A stretch of DNA of 64,000 nt from Bradyrhizobium monzae (GTDB lineage: Bacteria; Pseudomonadota; Alphaproteobacteria; Rhizobiales; Xanthobacteraceae): positions 1,302,001-1,366,000 of the forward strand of contig NZ_JAIRDQ010000001.1 in NCBI RefSeq assembly GCF_021458635.1, given 5' to 3'. The position numbers and the translations under genes are program-made. Below, piece by piece: positions 25,507 to 36,463 of the stretch (its first letter is position 1; the number at the start of each line of letters is the position of its first letter). Under the pieces are notes generated by a model. That model was given only the letters and a program-made list of their open reading frames with translations. It was not told the DNA's origin and made no database searches.

Positions 25507-26721
25507 ATGCATAAACTCATCGCCGCCGTCGCGGCCGGCTTCGCCGTTGCCGCAACCTGCGGCACGGCGCAGGCGCAGATTTCCGACAACGTCGTCAAGC
25601 TCGGCGTGCTCACGGACATGTCGAGCCTTTATGCCGACGCGACCGGCAAGGGCTCGCTGGCCGCGGTCGAGATGGCCGTCGCCGATTACGGCGGCAAGGT
25701 CGCAGGCGTACCGATCCAGATCGTGTCCGCCGACCATCAGAACAAGCCCGACGTCGGCGTCAACATCGCCCGCAACTGGTACGACAACGAGAAGGTGGAC
25801 GCGATCCTCGACGTGCCGACCTCATCGGTCGCACTCCCGATCTCCGCGCTGACGCGCGAGAAAAACAAGATCAACCTCAATTCCGGCGGCGGCTCCTCCG
25901 ACATCACAGGTGCCTCCTGTTCGCCCAACACGGTGCACTGGACCTACGACACCTACGCGCTGTCGAACGTCGCCGGCAAGGCGATGGTCAAGCGCGGCGA
26001 GGACACCTGGTTCTTCGTCACCGCCGACTACGCCTTCGGCATGGCGCTCGAGCGTGATGCCGCCAACGTCGTCAAGGAGAGCGGCGGCAAGGTGCTGGGC
26101 GACGTCCGCCATCCGCTCAATTCCTCGGACTTCTCCTCCTTCCTGCTGCAGGCCCAGGCGTCCAAGGCCAAGGTGGTCGCGCTGGCGAACGCCGGCGGCG
26201 ACACCACCAACGCGCTGAAGCAGGCCGCCGAGTTCGGCATCACGCAGGGCGGCCAGAAGATGATCGCGTTGCTGCAGGAGATCACCGACACGCATTCGCT
26301 CGGCATCAAGGCCACCCAAGGCCTGATCGTCACCGACGCGTTCTACTGGGACATGAACGACGAGACCCGCGCCTTCTCCAAGCGTTTCAACGAGAAGGTC
26401 GGCCACATGCCGACCATGATCCAGGCCGGCCTCTATTCGGCGACCATGCACTATCTGAAGGCGATCGAAGCCATCAAGACCGACGAAGCGCCAAAGGTGA
26501 TGGAGCAGATGCGCAAGACGCCGGTGAACGACTTCTTCGCCAAGAACGGCAAGATCCGCATCGACGGCCGCATGGTTCACGACATGTATCTGTTCGAGGT
26601 GAAGAAGCCGGAAGAGTCCAAGGGCGAATGGGACCTCTACAAGCTGATCGCCACCGTGCCCGGCGACGAAGCCTTCCGTCCGCTCGACAAGGGCGGCTGC
26701 CCGCTGGTGAAGGGGAATTGA
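25507..26721 (+). CDS. ABC transporter binding protein, branched-chain amino acid (LivK) type, orphan
   Basis: 404 residues with a strong ribosome site (GAGGGAGAA). Signal peptide ends AQA at about 23; DNVVKLGVLTDMSSLYADATGKGSLAAVEMAV opens a type I periplasmic binding fold (Peripla_BP_6). No permease or ATPase gene is adjacent, so it either feeds a distant Liv-type importer or acts as a sensor. Bradyrhizobia have many such orphans. Ligand unknown: the family binds amino acids, amides, aromatic acids and others. Confidence 0.88.
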   Translation: MHKLIAAVAAGFAVAATCGTAQAQISDNVVKLGVLTDMSSLYADATGKGSLAAVEMAVADYGGKVAGVPIQIVSADHQNKPDVGVNIARNWYDNEKVDAILDVPTSSVALPISALTREKNKINLNSGGGSSDITGASCSPNTVHWTYDTYALSNVAGKAMVKRGEDTWFFVTADYAFGMALERDAANVVKESGGKVLGDVRHPLNSSDFSSFLLQAQASKAKVVALANAGGDTTNALKQAAEFGITQGGQKMIALLQEITDTHSLGIKATQGLIVTDAFYWDMNDETRAFSKRFNEKVGHMPTMIQAGLYSATMHYLKAIEAIKTDEAPKVMEQMRKTPVNDFFAKNGKIRIDGRMVHDMYLFEVKKPEESKGEWDLYKLIATVPGDEAFRPLDKGGCPLVKGN

Positions 26722-26726
26722 GTTCT

Positions 26727-26817
26727 CCGTCATTGCGAGCGCAGCGAAGCAATCCAGAAATGCGTCCGCAGTAACAGTCTGGATTGCTTCGTCGCAAGGG
26801 CTCCTCGCAATGACGGG
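26727..26817. repeat. REP-like element, family B (CGTCATTGCGAGCGCAGCGAAGC)
   Basis: Arms CCGTCATTGCGAGCGCAGCG and the inverse ending CGCAATGACGG, with inner GCAATCCAGA / TCTGGATTGC. Starts 6 bp after the stop of the Liv-type gene. Confidence 0.8.
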
Positions 26818-26835
26818 AGTCCTAAAGACACGACA

Positions 26836-26868
26836 GCGCGCCCAGTGAAAACCGGGCGCGCTTCGTTT
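26836..26868. terminator. hairpin terminator between convergent genes
   Basis: GCGCGCCC and GGGCGCGC pair around AGTGAAAACC; TTCGTTT follows on the plus strand. It sits just before the end of the convergent PRC-barrel gene and can serve the rightward transcript. Confidence 0.6.
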
Positions 26869-26888
26869 AGGTCATTAGCCGACCCGCG

Positions 26889-27434
26889 TTACTCCGAGTA
26901 CTTGAACTCGGGCATGTTCTTCAGCTCGTCCTTGGTCGCATTGAACACGGCGTGGTCCGGATACCACTTCGAACCCGACGATGCCGTCGGGGTCGTCGCA
27001 GTCTTCTCGGTGCCGGTCGCAGCACCTGTGGTCGTGGTCGCAGCCGGCGGCCTGGTGCCCGGGGCCGTGCCGGTGCCGGCGCCGCTATAGGCCACAGCCT
27101 CATTGACGAATTTCAGCTTCTCATACGGCACGGCGACGAGATGCTCGCCCATGCCTAGGAAACCGCCGACGCCGATCACTGCGATCTTGACGGCGCCGCT
27201 CTTGTCCATCAGCAGGTCGTTGATCGAGCCGATGTTCTCGTTGGCGTCGTTATAGATCTTCAGGCCGGCCATTTTCGACGCGCGCCACTCGCCCGAAGCG
27301 GTCGTGGTGGTCGTCGTCGCGGTGGTGGCCGCGGTTGGCGACTTGTCGGTGGTGGCCGTCGGGTTTTGCGCAAACGCAACGGTCGCAAGCAAAGCGGTGC
27401 CGGCAAGGCCGGCGGCGATCGATTTCATCAACAT
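26889..27434 (-). CDS. secreted PRC-barrel domain protein
   Basis: 181 residues. Signal peptide 1-22 (ending AFA), Thr/Ala-rich linker (23-46), then a PRC-barrel: WRASKMAGLKIYNDANENIGSINDLLMDKSGAVKIAVIGVGGFLGMGEHLVAVPYEKLKF (about 49-110). The remainder is another Thr/Ala linker and a short SSGSKWYPDHAVFNATKDELKNMPEF segment. Such proteins are periplasmic and often stress-induced in rhizobia. A GGAAC-N16-GGTT pair 38-62 bp upstream could be an EcfG-type general-stress promoter, which fits. Confidence 0.85.
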   Translation of the reverse strand: MLMKSIAAGLAGTALLATVAFAQNPTATTDKSPTAATTATTTTTTASGEWRASKMAGLKIYNDANENIGSINDLLMDKSGAVKIAVIGVGGFLGMGEHLVAVPYEKLKFVNEAVAYSGAGTGTAPGTRPPAATTTTGAATGTEKTATTPTASSGSKWYPDHAVFNATKDELKNMPEFKYSE

Positions 27435-27471
27435 TGTTGTCCTCTCCTTCAGCAGAAACTGATGCGGAGAG

Positions 27472-27496
27472 AACCGCCACGATCAACAGCAGTTCC
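27472..27496 (-). promoter_or_regulatory. candidate EcfG-type promoter of the PRC-barrel gene
   Basis: On the minus strand GGAAC (27496-27492) is followed after 16 bases by GGTT (27475-27472), 38 bp before the ATG. The alphaproteobacterial general-stress consensus is GGAAC-N16/17-CGTT, so one base differs. Confidence 0.4.
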
Positions 27497-27652
27497 TGAG
27501 CTGCGGCAATTTCGTCGCGTGATTGTGGCGCTGCGTTGCGAGGAAAAGTTCCTGCCGAGGAACGTGCGAGACGCACAGTTCCCCGCCGGCGATCGTGCGC
27601 CCTGGGTGAAGCACGATCGCGCCGAGGAACGCACCAACCGGCGTCGCGCGGG

Positions 27653-28222
27653 TCAGCTCTGGTAGTCGATCAGCAATGCCGAAAAATCCGAACTGCTCGA
27701 CGCGCCCGTCGAGCTGCCATTGGCACTGTAGGACGAGCTCGCGGACTGCGACTGCTGCAGCGCCTGGAGAAAATGCTCGCGGATTTTGGCCGTGCTGGAC
27801 TCCGTCGAGCTGCTGCTCGTCGAATCCGCGGACGACGAATCCGACGAGCCGTCATCCGACGGCGGCGGACCGCCTGCACCATGCGCGCCGCCGGGACCAC
27901 CGGGCCCTTTGCCGAAGGCGGACTGAAACACGCCCTTCAGCTCGTCGGCCTGGTCCGACGTCAGCGTCCCATTCGAGACCTCGCCTGCGATGAGATCGTC
28001 GATCTTCGACTTCAGGCCGTCCTTGGACGGCTTGGTGCCGCTGGACTGATCGCTGGACTTGCTCTGCTGAAGCGACGTGTCGATGTCCTGCAGGGCGGTT
28101 GTGAGTGCGGACTGGTCCGACGACGAGATCGTGCCGTCGGACACTTCCGATTGCAATTCCTGCTGCAGTTTCTGCAGCGGCGACTGGTAATGACCGGCGG
28201 AGGCCGCCGAAATCGAGGTCAT
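27653..28222 (-). CDS. Ser/Gly-rich hypothetical protein with helical repeats
   Basis: 189 residues from ATG 28222 (a GTG at 28231 is also possible; neither has a clear ribosome site). Two related segments are visible, LQSEVSDGTISSSDQSALTTALQDID and LIAGEVSNGTLTSDQADELKGVFQSAFG, each a helix-loop-helix of about 28 residues with an SDGTISSSD-like loop. Then a Gly/Pro and Ser-rich stretch and a C-terminal helix IREHFLQALQQSQSASSSYSANGSS. No signal peptide. The two-helix units resemble bacterial repeat proteins of the EF-hand-like kind but lack the full calcium loop. Function unknown. Confidence 0.6.
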   Translation of the reverse strand: MTSISAASAGHYQSPLQKLQQELQSEVSDGTISSSDQSALTTALQDIDTSLQQSKSSDQSSGTKPSKDGLKSKIDDLIAGEVSNGTLTSDQADELKGVFQSAFGKGPGGPGGAHGAGGPPPSDDGSSDSSSADSTSSSSTESSTAKIREHFLQALQQSQSASSSYSANGSSTGASSSSDFSALLIDYQS

Positions 28223-28401
28223 GAATGGCACCGTGGTTTGCGGGGTTTCGAACGCAACGGCGCCACGTTATGGTTAGCGGGCTTAACGAGACCTTGCCGT
28301 ACGACGACGCGGTCGTTGCGGGGTGTTGCGGAAACATATCCAGAAACAAACTGTAACAAAAATCTTCGCCTTTTGGCCCGAATCTTGGACAAACAAAGCT
28401 C

Positions 28402-29142
28402 ATGGCCAATCCTTCTCCCAACATCCTGGTCGTCGAAGACGACCGCGAAACCCGGACGTTGATTGCGAAATATCTCCGCAGCAATTCCTGCAATGTTACC
28501 GCTGTGAGCGACGGCCGCGAGATGTCGCGTGCCATGGCCGACCACCGCGTTGATCTCATCATCCTCGACGTCATGCTGCCGGGCGAGGACGGTCTCAGCC
28601 TGTGCCGCAAGGTGCGTGCCGAAGCACAGACGCCGATCATCATGCTGACCGCGCGCGGCGAGGACGTCGACCGCATCGTCGGCCTCGAGATGGGCGCGGA
28701 CGACTATCTGCCGAAGCCCTTCAACCCGCGCGAGCTGCTCGCCCGCATCAACGCGGTGCTGCGGCGCCAGGCCTCCGCGCAGGCCGCGAGCTCGATCGAG
28801 GGTGCCTCCACGCTCGCCTTCGAAGGCTGGCGCATCGATTTGCGGCTGCGCGAACTGCGCAATCCGGAAGGCGCGCGCGTCGCAGTGACCAGCGCCGAGT
28901 TCGACCTGCTGCGGACGTTCTGCGAGCGTCCCGGCCGCGTGCTGTCGCGCGACAGCCTGCTCGACCTCACGCAGGGCCGCAACACCGGCTCGTTCGAACG
29001 CTCGATCGACGTGCTGGTCAGCCGCATCCGCCGCAAGATCGAGCCCAATCCGGCCGATCCCACCATCATCAAGACGGTGCGCTCCGGCGGTTATTTGTTT
29101 ACGCCCAGAACGGAAGCGGTTACGACGCCCCTGAGCAACTGA
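28402..29142 (+). CDS. OmpR-family response regulator
   Basis: 246 residues. Receiver domain with the acidic pair VVEDDRET, phospho-acceptor Asp56 in LIILDVMLPGEDG, and the conserved Lys in GADDYLPKPFNPREL; winged-helix DNA-binding domain from about 135 (FDLLRTFCERPGRVLSRDSLLDLTQG...SIDVLVSRIRRKIE...TVRSGGYLFTP). Pairs with the kinase gene that starts 15 bp downstream. Target genes unknown. Confidence 0.93.
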   Translation: MANPSPNILVVEDDRETRTLIAKYLRSNSCNVTAVSDGREMSRAMADHRVDLIILDVMLPGEDGLSLCRKVRAEAQTPIIMLTARGEDVDRIVGLEMGADDYLPKPFNPRELLARINAVLRRQASAQAASSIEGASTLAFEGWRIDLRLRELRNPEGARVAVTSAEFDLLRTFCERPGRVLSRDSLLDLTQGRNTGSFERSIDVLVSRIRRKIEPNPADPTIIKTVRSGGYLFTPRTEAVTTPLSN

Positions 29143-29157
29143 CGGGGCGTCAAGACG

Positions 29158-30495
29158 ATGAGGCCGTTCGGGTTCTTCCACCTCAAGGGCATCGGCGGCC
29201 AGATCGCCGCGCTGGTGCTGGCCTCGACCGTCGCGCTGCATCTCGTCGTCACCACCGCGTTCCTGATCGGCCGGCCCGACCGCCCGAACCAGCCGCCGGA
29301 TGGCGCACCCCAATTGATGGATGCCGCGCTGCTGCTCGGCTCGGCCAAGCCGGACGACCGGCCGCGCCTCGCCGCAGACATCGCGCGCGCCTTCCCGAAG
29401 CTCAACCTCGAGACGCACCCGCCGGGCACGGCGATTGTGGTCGAGGACAGCGAGAGCCAGCACCTGCACGGGCTGCGCCGCCATCTCGGCCGCGGCTACA
29501 AGGTGGTGCAGCTCGCGCCCGAGGGCGGCGCTCATCGCATCGGCGTGGAACTGCCAGACGGCACCATAATCGCGGGTCACGTCGAGAACGGCCCGCGTCC
29601 GTGGTTCTGGGGCGCGCCGTGGCTGGTGACGCTGATGACCGCCTTCATCTGCATCTCCGTGCTCGGCCTGTGGGCGGCGCGCGCGCTGGCCACGCCGCTC
29701 TCCGCGTTTGCCAAGGCGGCCGAGAATTTCAGCCTGGACGGCGAGGCCGATCCGCTGCCCGAGCGCGGCCCGGAGGAGATCCGCTCGGCGGCCCGCGCGC
29801 TCAACCGCATGCACGAGCGGATCGCGCGGCTGATGTCGGATCGCACCCGGATGCTCGCGGCGATCAGCCACGATCTGCGCACCCCGATCACGCGGCTGCG
29901 CCTGCGCGCCGAGTTCATCGAGGACGAAGGCAACCGCAAGCGCATGCTGATCGACCTCGACCAGATGCGCTCGATGCTGGAAAGCGTGCTGTCGCTGCTG
30001 CGTAACGACCGCAAGGTCGAGGCGATCACGCTCGTGGACATCGCCAGCACGCTGCAGCTGATCGCCGACCAGTTCGGCGACACGGGTCATGTCGTACACT
30101 ATGATGGTCCATCGTCGGCGACCGCCGCGGCGCGTCCCGACGATCTGCATCGCGGCGTCACCAACCTGGTCGAGAACGCGGTGCGCTACGGCGCCGAGGT
30201 GACGATCCGCCTCGATGTCGCCGGCACGAAGCTCGTCATCGACGTCGAGGATGACGGTCCCGGCATTTCGGATGCGCGCAAGCAGGAGATGCTGGAGCCG
30301 TTCGTGCGCGGCGACGACGCTCGCACCATGGACGATTCCACCGGCTTCGGCCTCGGCCTGTCGATTGCGCGCGCGATCGCGATCGCCCACGGCGGCGAGC
30401 TGTCGCTGCACGACCGCCAGCCGCACGGGCTGATCGTGCGGATGCAATTGCCGGTGTGGCAGCAGCCGCCGCTGGCGGCGCAGGTCGCCGCTTAA
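29158..30495 (+). CDS. sensor histidine kinase, EnvZ-like
   Basis: 445 residues. First span about 18-40, periplasmic sensor of about 115 residues, second span near 155-180 (WLVTLMTAFICISVLGLWAA), HAMP linker, phosphorylated His238 in AAISHDLRTPITRLRLRAEF, then an ATPase domain with NLVENAVRYG (N box), DDGPGISDARKQEMLEPFVRG (G1/F) and GFGLGLSIARAIAIAHGG (G2). Cognate kinase for the OmpR-type regulator gene 15 bp upstream. The signal is unknown. Confidence 0.92.
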   Translation: MRPFGFFHLKGIGGQIAALVLASTVALHLVVTTAFLIGRPDRPNQPPDGAPQLMDAALLLGSAKPDDRPRLAADIARAFPKLNLETHPPGTAIVVEDSESQHLHGLRRHLGRGYKVVQLAPEGGAHRIGVELPDGTIIAGHVENGPRPWFWGAPWLVTLMTAFICISVLGLWAARALATPLSAFAKAAENFSLDGEADPLPERGPEEIRSAARALNRMHERIARLMSDRTRMLAAISHDLRTPITRLRLRAEFIEDEGNRKRMLIDLDQMRSMLESVLSLLRNDRKVEAITLVDIASTLQLIADQFGDTGHVVHYDGPSSATAAARPDDLHRGVTNLVENAVRYGAEVTIRLDVAGTKLVIDVEDDGPGISDARKQEMLEPFVRGDDARTMDDSTGFGLGLSIARAIAIAHGGELSLHDRQPHGLIVRMQLPVWQQPPLAAQVAA

Positions 30496-30505
30496 ACGTC
30501 GCCGC

Positions 30506-30736
30506 TTAAGCCGCGAGCGGTGGATACTCTACAGCTGGCTCGTGGAAGATCGCGATCGCCTCGAACTGATAGCCGCAGGCGTGGCAATTCCAGAGATAGG
30601 AGACCCGTCCCTCGCCCGGCTCGATCCAGTCGGGCTGCGCGATCGGCGCGCCGCACTGGGCACAGGGGTTCTGTCTTGGAATAGAGTGTCCCGGAATCTC
30701 GCCGGTGTTGGTCTTGACCATGGTTGTTTTTGTCAT
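30506..30736 (-). CDS. small zinc-ribbon protein
   Basis: 76 residues from ATG 30736, preceded by GGGAGAGG. Two Cys pairs, CAQCGAP and CHACGYQF, form a zinc ribbon. It is convergent with the histidine kinase gene (10 bp between the ends). Function unknown; a small cytoplasmic nucleic-acid or protein-binding role is typical of such ribbons. Confidence 0.65.
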   Translation of the reverse strand: MTKTTMVKTNTGEIPGHSIPRQNPCAQCGAPIAQPDWIEPGEGRVSYLWNCHACGYQFEAIAIFHEPAVEYPPLAA

Positions 30737-30971
30737 GGCACCTCTCCCGATTCGCAGGCGCTTCATACTCGCTTTCGAGGGCCCGCGCGAATAGACAGGC
30801 CTGCTGTCGCGACGCGGGCCTCCGCCTGAGGGAACTCCAGCGCCGGCATTGAGCCGCAACCACGGCTCTGCGCCGCAAAATCGTCAGCGGCGGCGTTTGG
30901 TCACATCATCGCCGCGTTCAGGAGGCCTAACGGCAGCCGGGCGCAGGTGCTCAGGACATCTGGGATATCTG

Positions 30972-31523
30972 ATGAAAATTTTACGCGTCGCCGCATTCAT
31001 CGCGGCCGGACTGATGTCGCCGCAGGCCGCATTCGCGGGCCAGGCCGAATATGCCGAGATGGTCGCGATGCATGCCCGCGCCAACGGCGTGCCGGAGGCG
31101 CTGGTGCATCGGGTCATCATGCGCGAGAGCCGCTATCAGCCGGGTCTGGTCGGCCGTGGCGGCGCGATCGGGATGATGCAGATCAAGCTCGCGACCGCCC
31201 GTGGGCTGGGCTACACCGGCGATGCCGCCGGTCTGCGCGATCCCAACACCAATCTCACCTATGCCGTCAAATACCTCGCCGGCGCCTATCACGCCGCCAA
31301 TGGCGACCACGACCGTGCCGTGCGTTATTTCGCGGGCGGGTATTACTACGTTGCAAAGCATCAGCGCCAGCAGGCCGTGCAACAGGCGAGCTTCGAGGCG
31401 CGTGAGCAGGCCTGGCTCGAGCCGAACGGCAATCCGCAACCGATGTTCGGCGCCGCGCCGCATCGGAAACTCGCCCAGCATGTCCGCAATGCGCGGGCGC
31501 AGGTTCCCGGGAACATGCGTTGA
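30972..31523 (+). CDS. lytic transglycosylase (SLT domain)
   Basis: 183 residues from ATG 30972. Signal peptide 1-22 ending AFAG, then the SLT domain: VPEALVHRVIMRESRYQPGLVGRGGAIGMMQIKLATARGLG, with the catalytic Glu in MRESRYQP, and YAVKYLAGAYHAANGDHDRAVRYFAGGYY. Cleaves the glycan strand of peptidoglycan in the periplasm. A short basic tail follows. Ends 30 bp before the TPP riboswitch of the next operon. Confidence 0.9.
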   Translation: MKILRVAAFIAAGLMSPQAAFAGQAEYAEMVAMHARANGVPEALVHRVIMRESRYQPGLVGRGGAIGMMQIKLATARGLGYTGDAAGLRDPNTNLTYAVKYLAGAYHAANGDHDRAVRYFAGGYYYVAKHQRQQAVQQASFEAREQAWLEPNGNPQPMFGAAPHRKLAQHVRNARAQVPGNMR

Positions 31524-31556
31524 CCACCCCGCCCCACTAGCCTACATTAGAGCCGT

Positions 31557-31680
31557 TCCGAGGGGTGCTCCGAGGAGGAGCTGAGATACCGCTAAATGGG
31601 CAAAGTCTGCAAATCAGCAGGCCTTCCCAAGACCGCGGTGACCCTTTGAACCTGATCCGGGTCATGCCGGCGAAGGGACA
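31557..31680 (+). ncRNA. TPP riboswitch (THI element) upstream of the thiamine operon
   Basis: The core elements are in order: GGGGTGC, GCTGAGATACCGC, ACCCTTTGAACCTGATCCGGG, TCATGCCGGCGAAGGGA. It ends a few bases before the thiO ATG, so it probably controls translation start by sequestering the ribosome site; AGGGACAGGG, the likely Shine-Dalgarno region, is inside or next to the last helix. Confidence 0.93.
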
Positions 31681-31683
31681 GGG

Positions 31684-32709
31684 ATGTTGCAGACGACCAA
31701 GCGACCGGAGTCTCCGGTATCCATCATCGGTGCAGGCATAGCAGGAGCCTGGCAAGCGCTGTTGTTCGCGCAGGCCGGCCATGCCGTCACGCTACACGAG
31801 CGCAGTGACGCCGGCATGACCGACGCCACCAGCCATTGGGCCGGCGGCATGCTCGCGCCTTACTGCGAGGCGGAGGTCGCCGAACCCATCATCTCCAGGC
31901 TCGGCTTGCGCTCGCTCGACATCTGGCGGCGCGAATTGCCCGATACGCCCTTCAACGGCTCGCTCGTGGTCGCCCATCCGCGCGAGCGCAACGACTTTGA
32001 GCGCTTTGCGCGGATGACCGAGGGCCACCGCCGGCTCGATGCAGCGGGCCTCGCCGCGCTCGAGCCGTCGCTGGAGGGCCGTTTCCGCGATGCGCTGTTC
32101 TTCCCCACCGAGGGCCATGTCGAGCCGCGCCGCGTGCTGCCGAAACTGCACGCGCGCATCAAAGCTGCCGGCGGCACCATCAGGTTCGGCAGCGATGTCA
32201 CCGCGGCCGAACTTGCAAACCTTGATCCAAAAGGCATCGTGATCGACTGCCGCGGCCTGTCCGCACGCGACGAGCAGCCCGGCTTGCGCGGCGTCAAGGG
32301 CGAGATGATTTTGATCGAGACCCCTGAGGTGCAGCTTTCGCGCCCGGTGCGGCTGATCCATCCGCGCTGGCCGCTCTACGTGATCCCGCGCGAGGACAAT
32401 CTGTTCATGCTGGGCGCCACCTCGGTCGAGGCCGAGGACACCGGCGTCAGCGTCCGTTCGGCGCTGGAGCTGCTGGGCGCGGCCTATGCCGTGCATCCGG
32501 CCTTCGGCGAAGCCCGCATCGTCGAGTTCGGCTCCGGCCTTCGCCCCGCTTATCCCGACAATCTGCCGCGCATCGGCGTGCGCGGCGGCAAGATCAGCGT
32601 CAACGGGCTCTACCGCCACGGCTTCCTGCTCGCGCCGGCACTCGCCGAGCTGACGCTTTCCTATGTCGAGCGCGGCCAGATCGACAATGAGGTGATGCAA
32701 TGCGCGTGA
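31684..32709 (+). CDS. thiO: ThiO, FAD-dependent glycine oxidase
   Basis: 341 residues. Makes the glycine imine used in thiazole synthesis. FAD site SIIGAGIAGAWQALLFAQAG (about residues 14-33), THWAGGMLAP region with substrate contacts, and a C-terminal SGLRPAYPDNLPRIG typical of DAO-family enzymes. First gene after the TPP riboswitch; its stop overlaps thiS by 10 bp. Confidence 0.9.
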   Translation: MLQTTKRPESPVSIIGAGIAGAWQALLFAQAGHAVTLHERSDAGMTDATSHWAGGMLAPYCEAEVAEPIISRLGLRSLDIWRRELPDTPFNGSLVVAHPRERNDFERFARMTEGHRRLDAAGLAALEPSLEGRFRDALFFPTEGHVEPRRVLPKLHARIKAAGGTIRFGSDVTAAELANLDPKGIVIDCRGLSARDEQPGLRGVKGEMILIETPEVQLSRPVRLIHPRWPLYVIPREDNLFMLGATSVEAEDTGVSVRSALELLGAAYAVHPAFGEARIVEFGSGLRPAYPDNLPRIGVRGGKISVNGLYRHGFLLAPALAELTLSYVERGQIDNEVMQCA

Positions 32710-32897
32710 TCGTCAACGGCGAGCAGCGCGAAATCAATGCGGCCAGCGTCGACGCGCTGCTCTCCGAGCTCGACTACGAGGGCACGCATTTCGCCATCGC
32801 GCTCAATTACGACGTCGTGCCGAAGAGCCGCTGGGCCGAGACGGCGCTGAAAGCGGGCGACGAGATCGAGATCATCACGCCGAGGCAGGGAGGGTGA
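32700..32897 (+). CDS. thiS: ThiS, sulfur-carrier protein
   Basis: 65 residues, ubiquitin-like fold, ending in the required GlyGly (TPRQGG) that is thiocarboxylated to donate sulfur to the thiazole ring. Overlaps thiO by 10 bp and is 4 bp from thiG. Confidence 0.92.
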   Translation: MRVIVNGEQREINAASVDALLSELDYEGTHFAIALNYDVVPKSRWAETALKAGDEIEIITPRQGG

Positions 32898-32901
32898 GGA
32901 C

Positions 32902-33684
32902 ATGGTGACCTTCTACGGCAAAACCTTCGCTTCCCGCCTGCTGATCGGCAGCGCGCTCTATCCCTCGCCCGCGATCATGCAGGACGCGATCCGGGCCTCC
33001 GGCTCCAACATCGTCACGGTGTCGCTGCGGCGCGAATCCGCCGGCGGCAAGACCGGCGATGCGTTCTGGAAGCTGATCCGCGAGCTCGACGTCACCGTGC
33101 TGCCGAACACCGCCGGCTGCCGCAGCGTGCGCGAAGCCGTGACCACGGCAAAGCTCGCCCGCGAATTGTTTGCGACCTCCTGGATCAAGCTCGAAGTCAT
33201 CGCCGACAACGACACGCTGCAGCCCGATGTCGTCGGCCTCGTCGAAGCCGCGACCATCCTGATCAAGGACGGCTTTGAGGTGTTCCCCTATTGCACCGAG
33301 GATCTTTCGGTTGCGAACCGGCTGGTCGATGCCGGCTGCAAGGTGGTGATGCCGTGGGCCGCGCCGATCGGCAGCGCGAAGGGCATCATCAACCGCGACG
33401 CGCTGAAGCTGATGCGCGAGCGGCTGCCCGACATCACGCTGGTGGTCGACGCCGGCATCGGTGCGCCCTCGCACGCAGCTGAAGCACTCGAGCTCGGCTA
33501 TGACGCCGTGCTGCTCAACACGGCAATCGCAAAGGCTGCCGATCCCGTGGCCATGGCCAACGCCTTCCGCCTCGGCTGTGATGCCGGCCGCACCGCATAC
33601 GAGGCCGGGCTGATGAACGCCCGCGACTTCGCCTCCCCCTCCACCCCTGTCGTTGGGACCCCGTTCTGGCATGCCGTATCCTGA
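32902..33684 (+). CDS. thiG: ThiG, thiazole synthase
   Basis: 260 residues, TIM barrel. Forms thiazole phosphate from deoxyxylulose phosphate, the ThiO product and ThiS thiocarboxylate. Seen: [43 protein letters not shown] with the active-site Lys, [16 protein letters not shown] and [24 protein letters not shown]. Lies between thiS (4 bp) and thiE (14-bp overlap). Confidence 0.93.
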   Translation: MVTFYGKTFASRLLIGSALYPSPAIMQDAIRASGSNIVTVSLRRESAGGKTGDAFWKLIRELDVTVLPNTAGCRSVREAVTTAKLARELFATSWIKLEVIADNDTLQPDVVGLVEAATILIKDGFEVFPYCTEDLSVANRLVDAGCKVVMPWAAPIGSAKGIINRDALKLMRERLPDITLVVDAGIGAPSHAAEALELGYDAVLLNTAIAKAADPVAMANAFRLGCDAGRTAYEAGLMNARDFASPSTPVVGTPFWHAVS

Positions 33685-34279
33685 TCGATTTTACCCCGTC
33701 GTCGACAGCCTCAAATGGGTCGAGCGCCTGACCAAGCTCGGCGTCGGCACGATTCAATTGCGCGCGAAAGACCTCAACGACGCCGACGCATTGCAGATCG
33801 TGGCCGATGCGCTGGCGATCACCAAGGGCACGCAAGCCAAGCTGGTCGTGAACGACTATTGGCGCGCCGCGATCGTTGCCGGCGCAAAATATCTGCATCT
33901 CGGCCAGGAGGATCTGGCGGACGCCGACCTCAAGGCCATCCGCGAGGCCGGCCTGTCGCTCGGAATCTCCACCCACGACGACGCCGAGCTTGAAGCCGCG
34001 CTCGCGGCAGAGCCCGATTACGTCGCGCTCGGCCCGATCTTCTTCACCACGCTGAAGTCGATGCGCTTCGAACCGCAGGGCATTGCAAAAATCACGGAAT
34101 GGAAGCAGCGCATCGGCACCATTCCGCTGGTCGCGATCGGTGGCATCAAGTTCGAGCACGCCGCGGAGATTTTTGCGGCGGGCGCGGATTCAATCGCGGT
34201 GGTGTCCGACGTCACCCAGAATGCCGACCCGGATGCACGGGTGCGGCAATGGCTCGGCCAGGCGAAGGAGGCAGCGTAA
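33671..34279 (+). CDS. thiE: ThiE, thiamine phosphate synthase
   Basis: 202 residues from ATG 33671, overlapping the thiG end by 14 bp. Joins thiazole phosphate and HMP pyrophosphate. [36 protein letters not shown] and the phosphate-site [11 protein letters not shown] are present. Short for the family but without gaps in the main motifs. A REP-like element separates it from thiC. Confidence 0.9.
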   Translation: MPYPDRFYPVVDSLKWVERLTKLGVGTIQLRAKDLNDADALQIVADALAITKGTQAKLVVNDYWRAAIVAGAKYLHLGQEDLADADLKAIREAGLSLGISTHDDAELEAALAAEPDYVALGPIFFTTLKSMRFEPQGIAKITEWKQRIGTIPLVAIGGIKFEHAAEIFAAGADSIAVVSDVTQNADPDARVRQWLGQAKEAA

Positions 34280-34298
34280 TGCGCATGCTCTCTCCCCT

Positions 34299-36346
<2,048 letters not shown>

Positions 36347-36367
36347 GGGATTGGTTTCGATCCACGA

Positions 36368-36403
36368 AGAGCGGGTTGATCTCAGTCAACCCGCTCTTTT
36401 CTT
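36368..36403 (+). terminator. terminator of the thiamine operon
   Basis: AGAGCGGGTTGA and TCAACCCGCTCT form a 12-bp stem with loop TCTCAG, followed by TTTCTT, 22 bp after the thiC stop. Confidence 0.9.
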
Positions 36404-36463
36404 GGGCTAAGATGCTCCTCACTAGGATCTCACAAAGCAACGCCCGTTAGTCGGAGGGGATCG

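Noticed and set aside
28219..30447. Very long antisense open frame (742 codons) across the response regulator and kinase genes
   Set aside because: It is on the opposite strand of two well-supported genes and its protein is Arg/His/Asp-rich low complexity, typical of antisense frames in high-GC DNA.
36376..36389. TTGAT-N4-GTCAA, a match to the FixK/FNR-type consensus
   Set aside because: It is entirely made of the stem and loop of the thiamine operon terminator, so the palindrome is explained by that hairpin.
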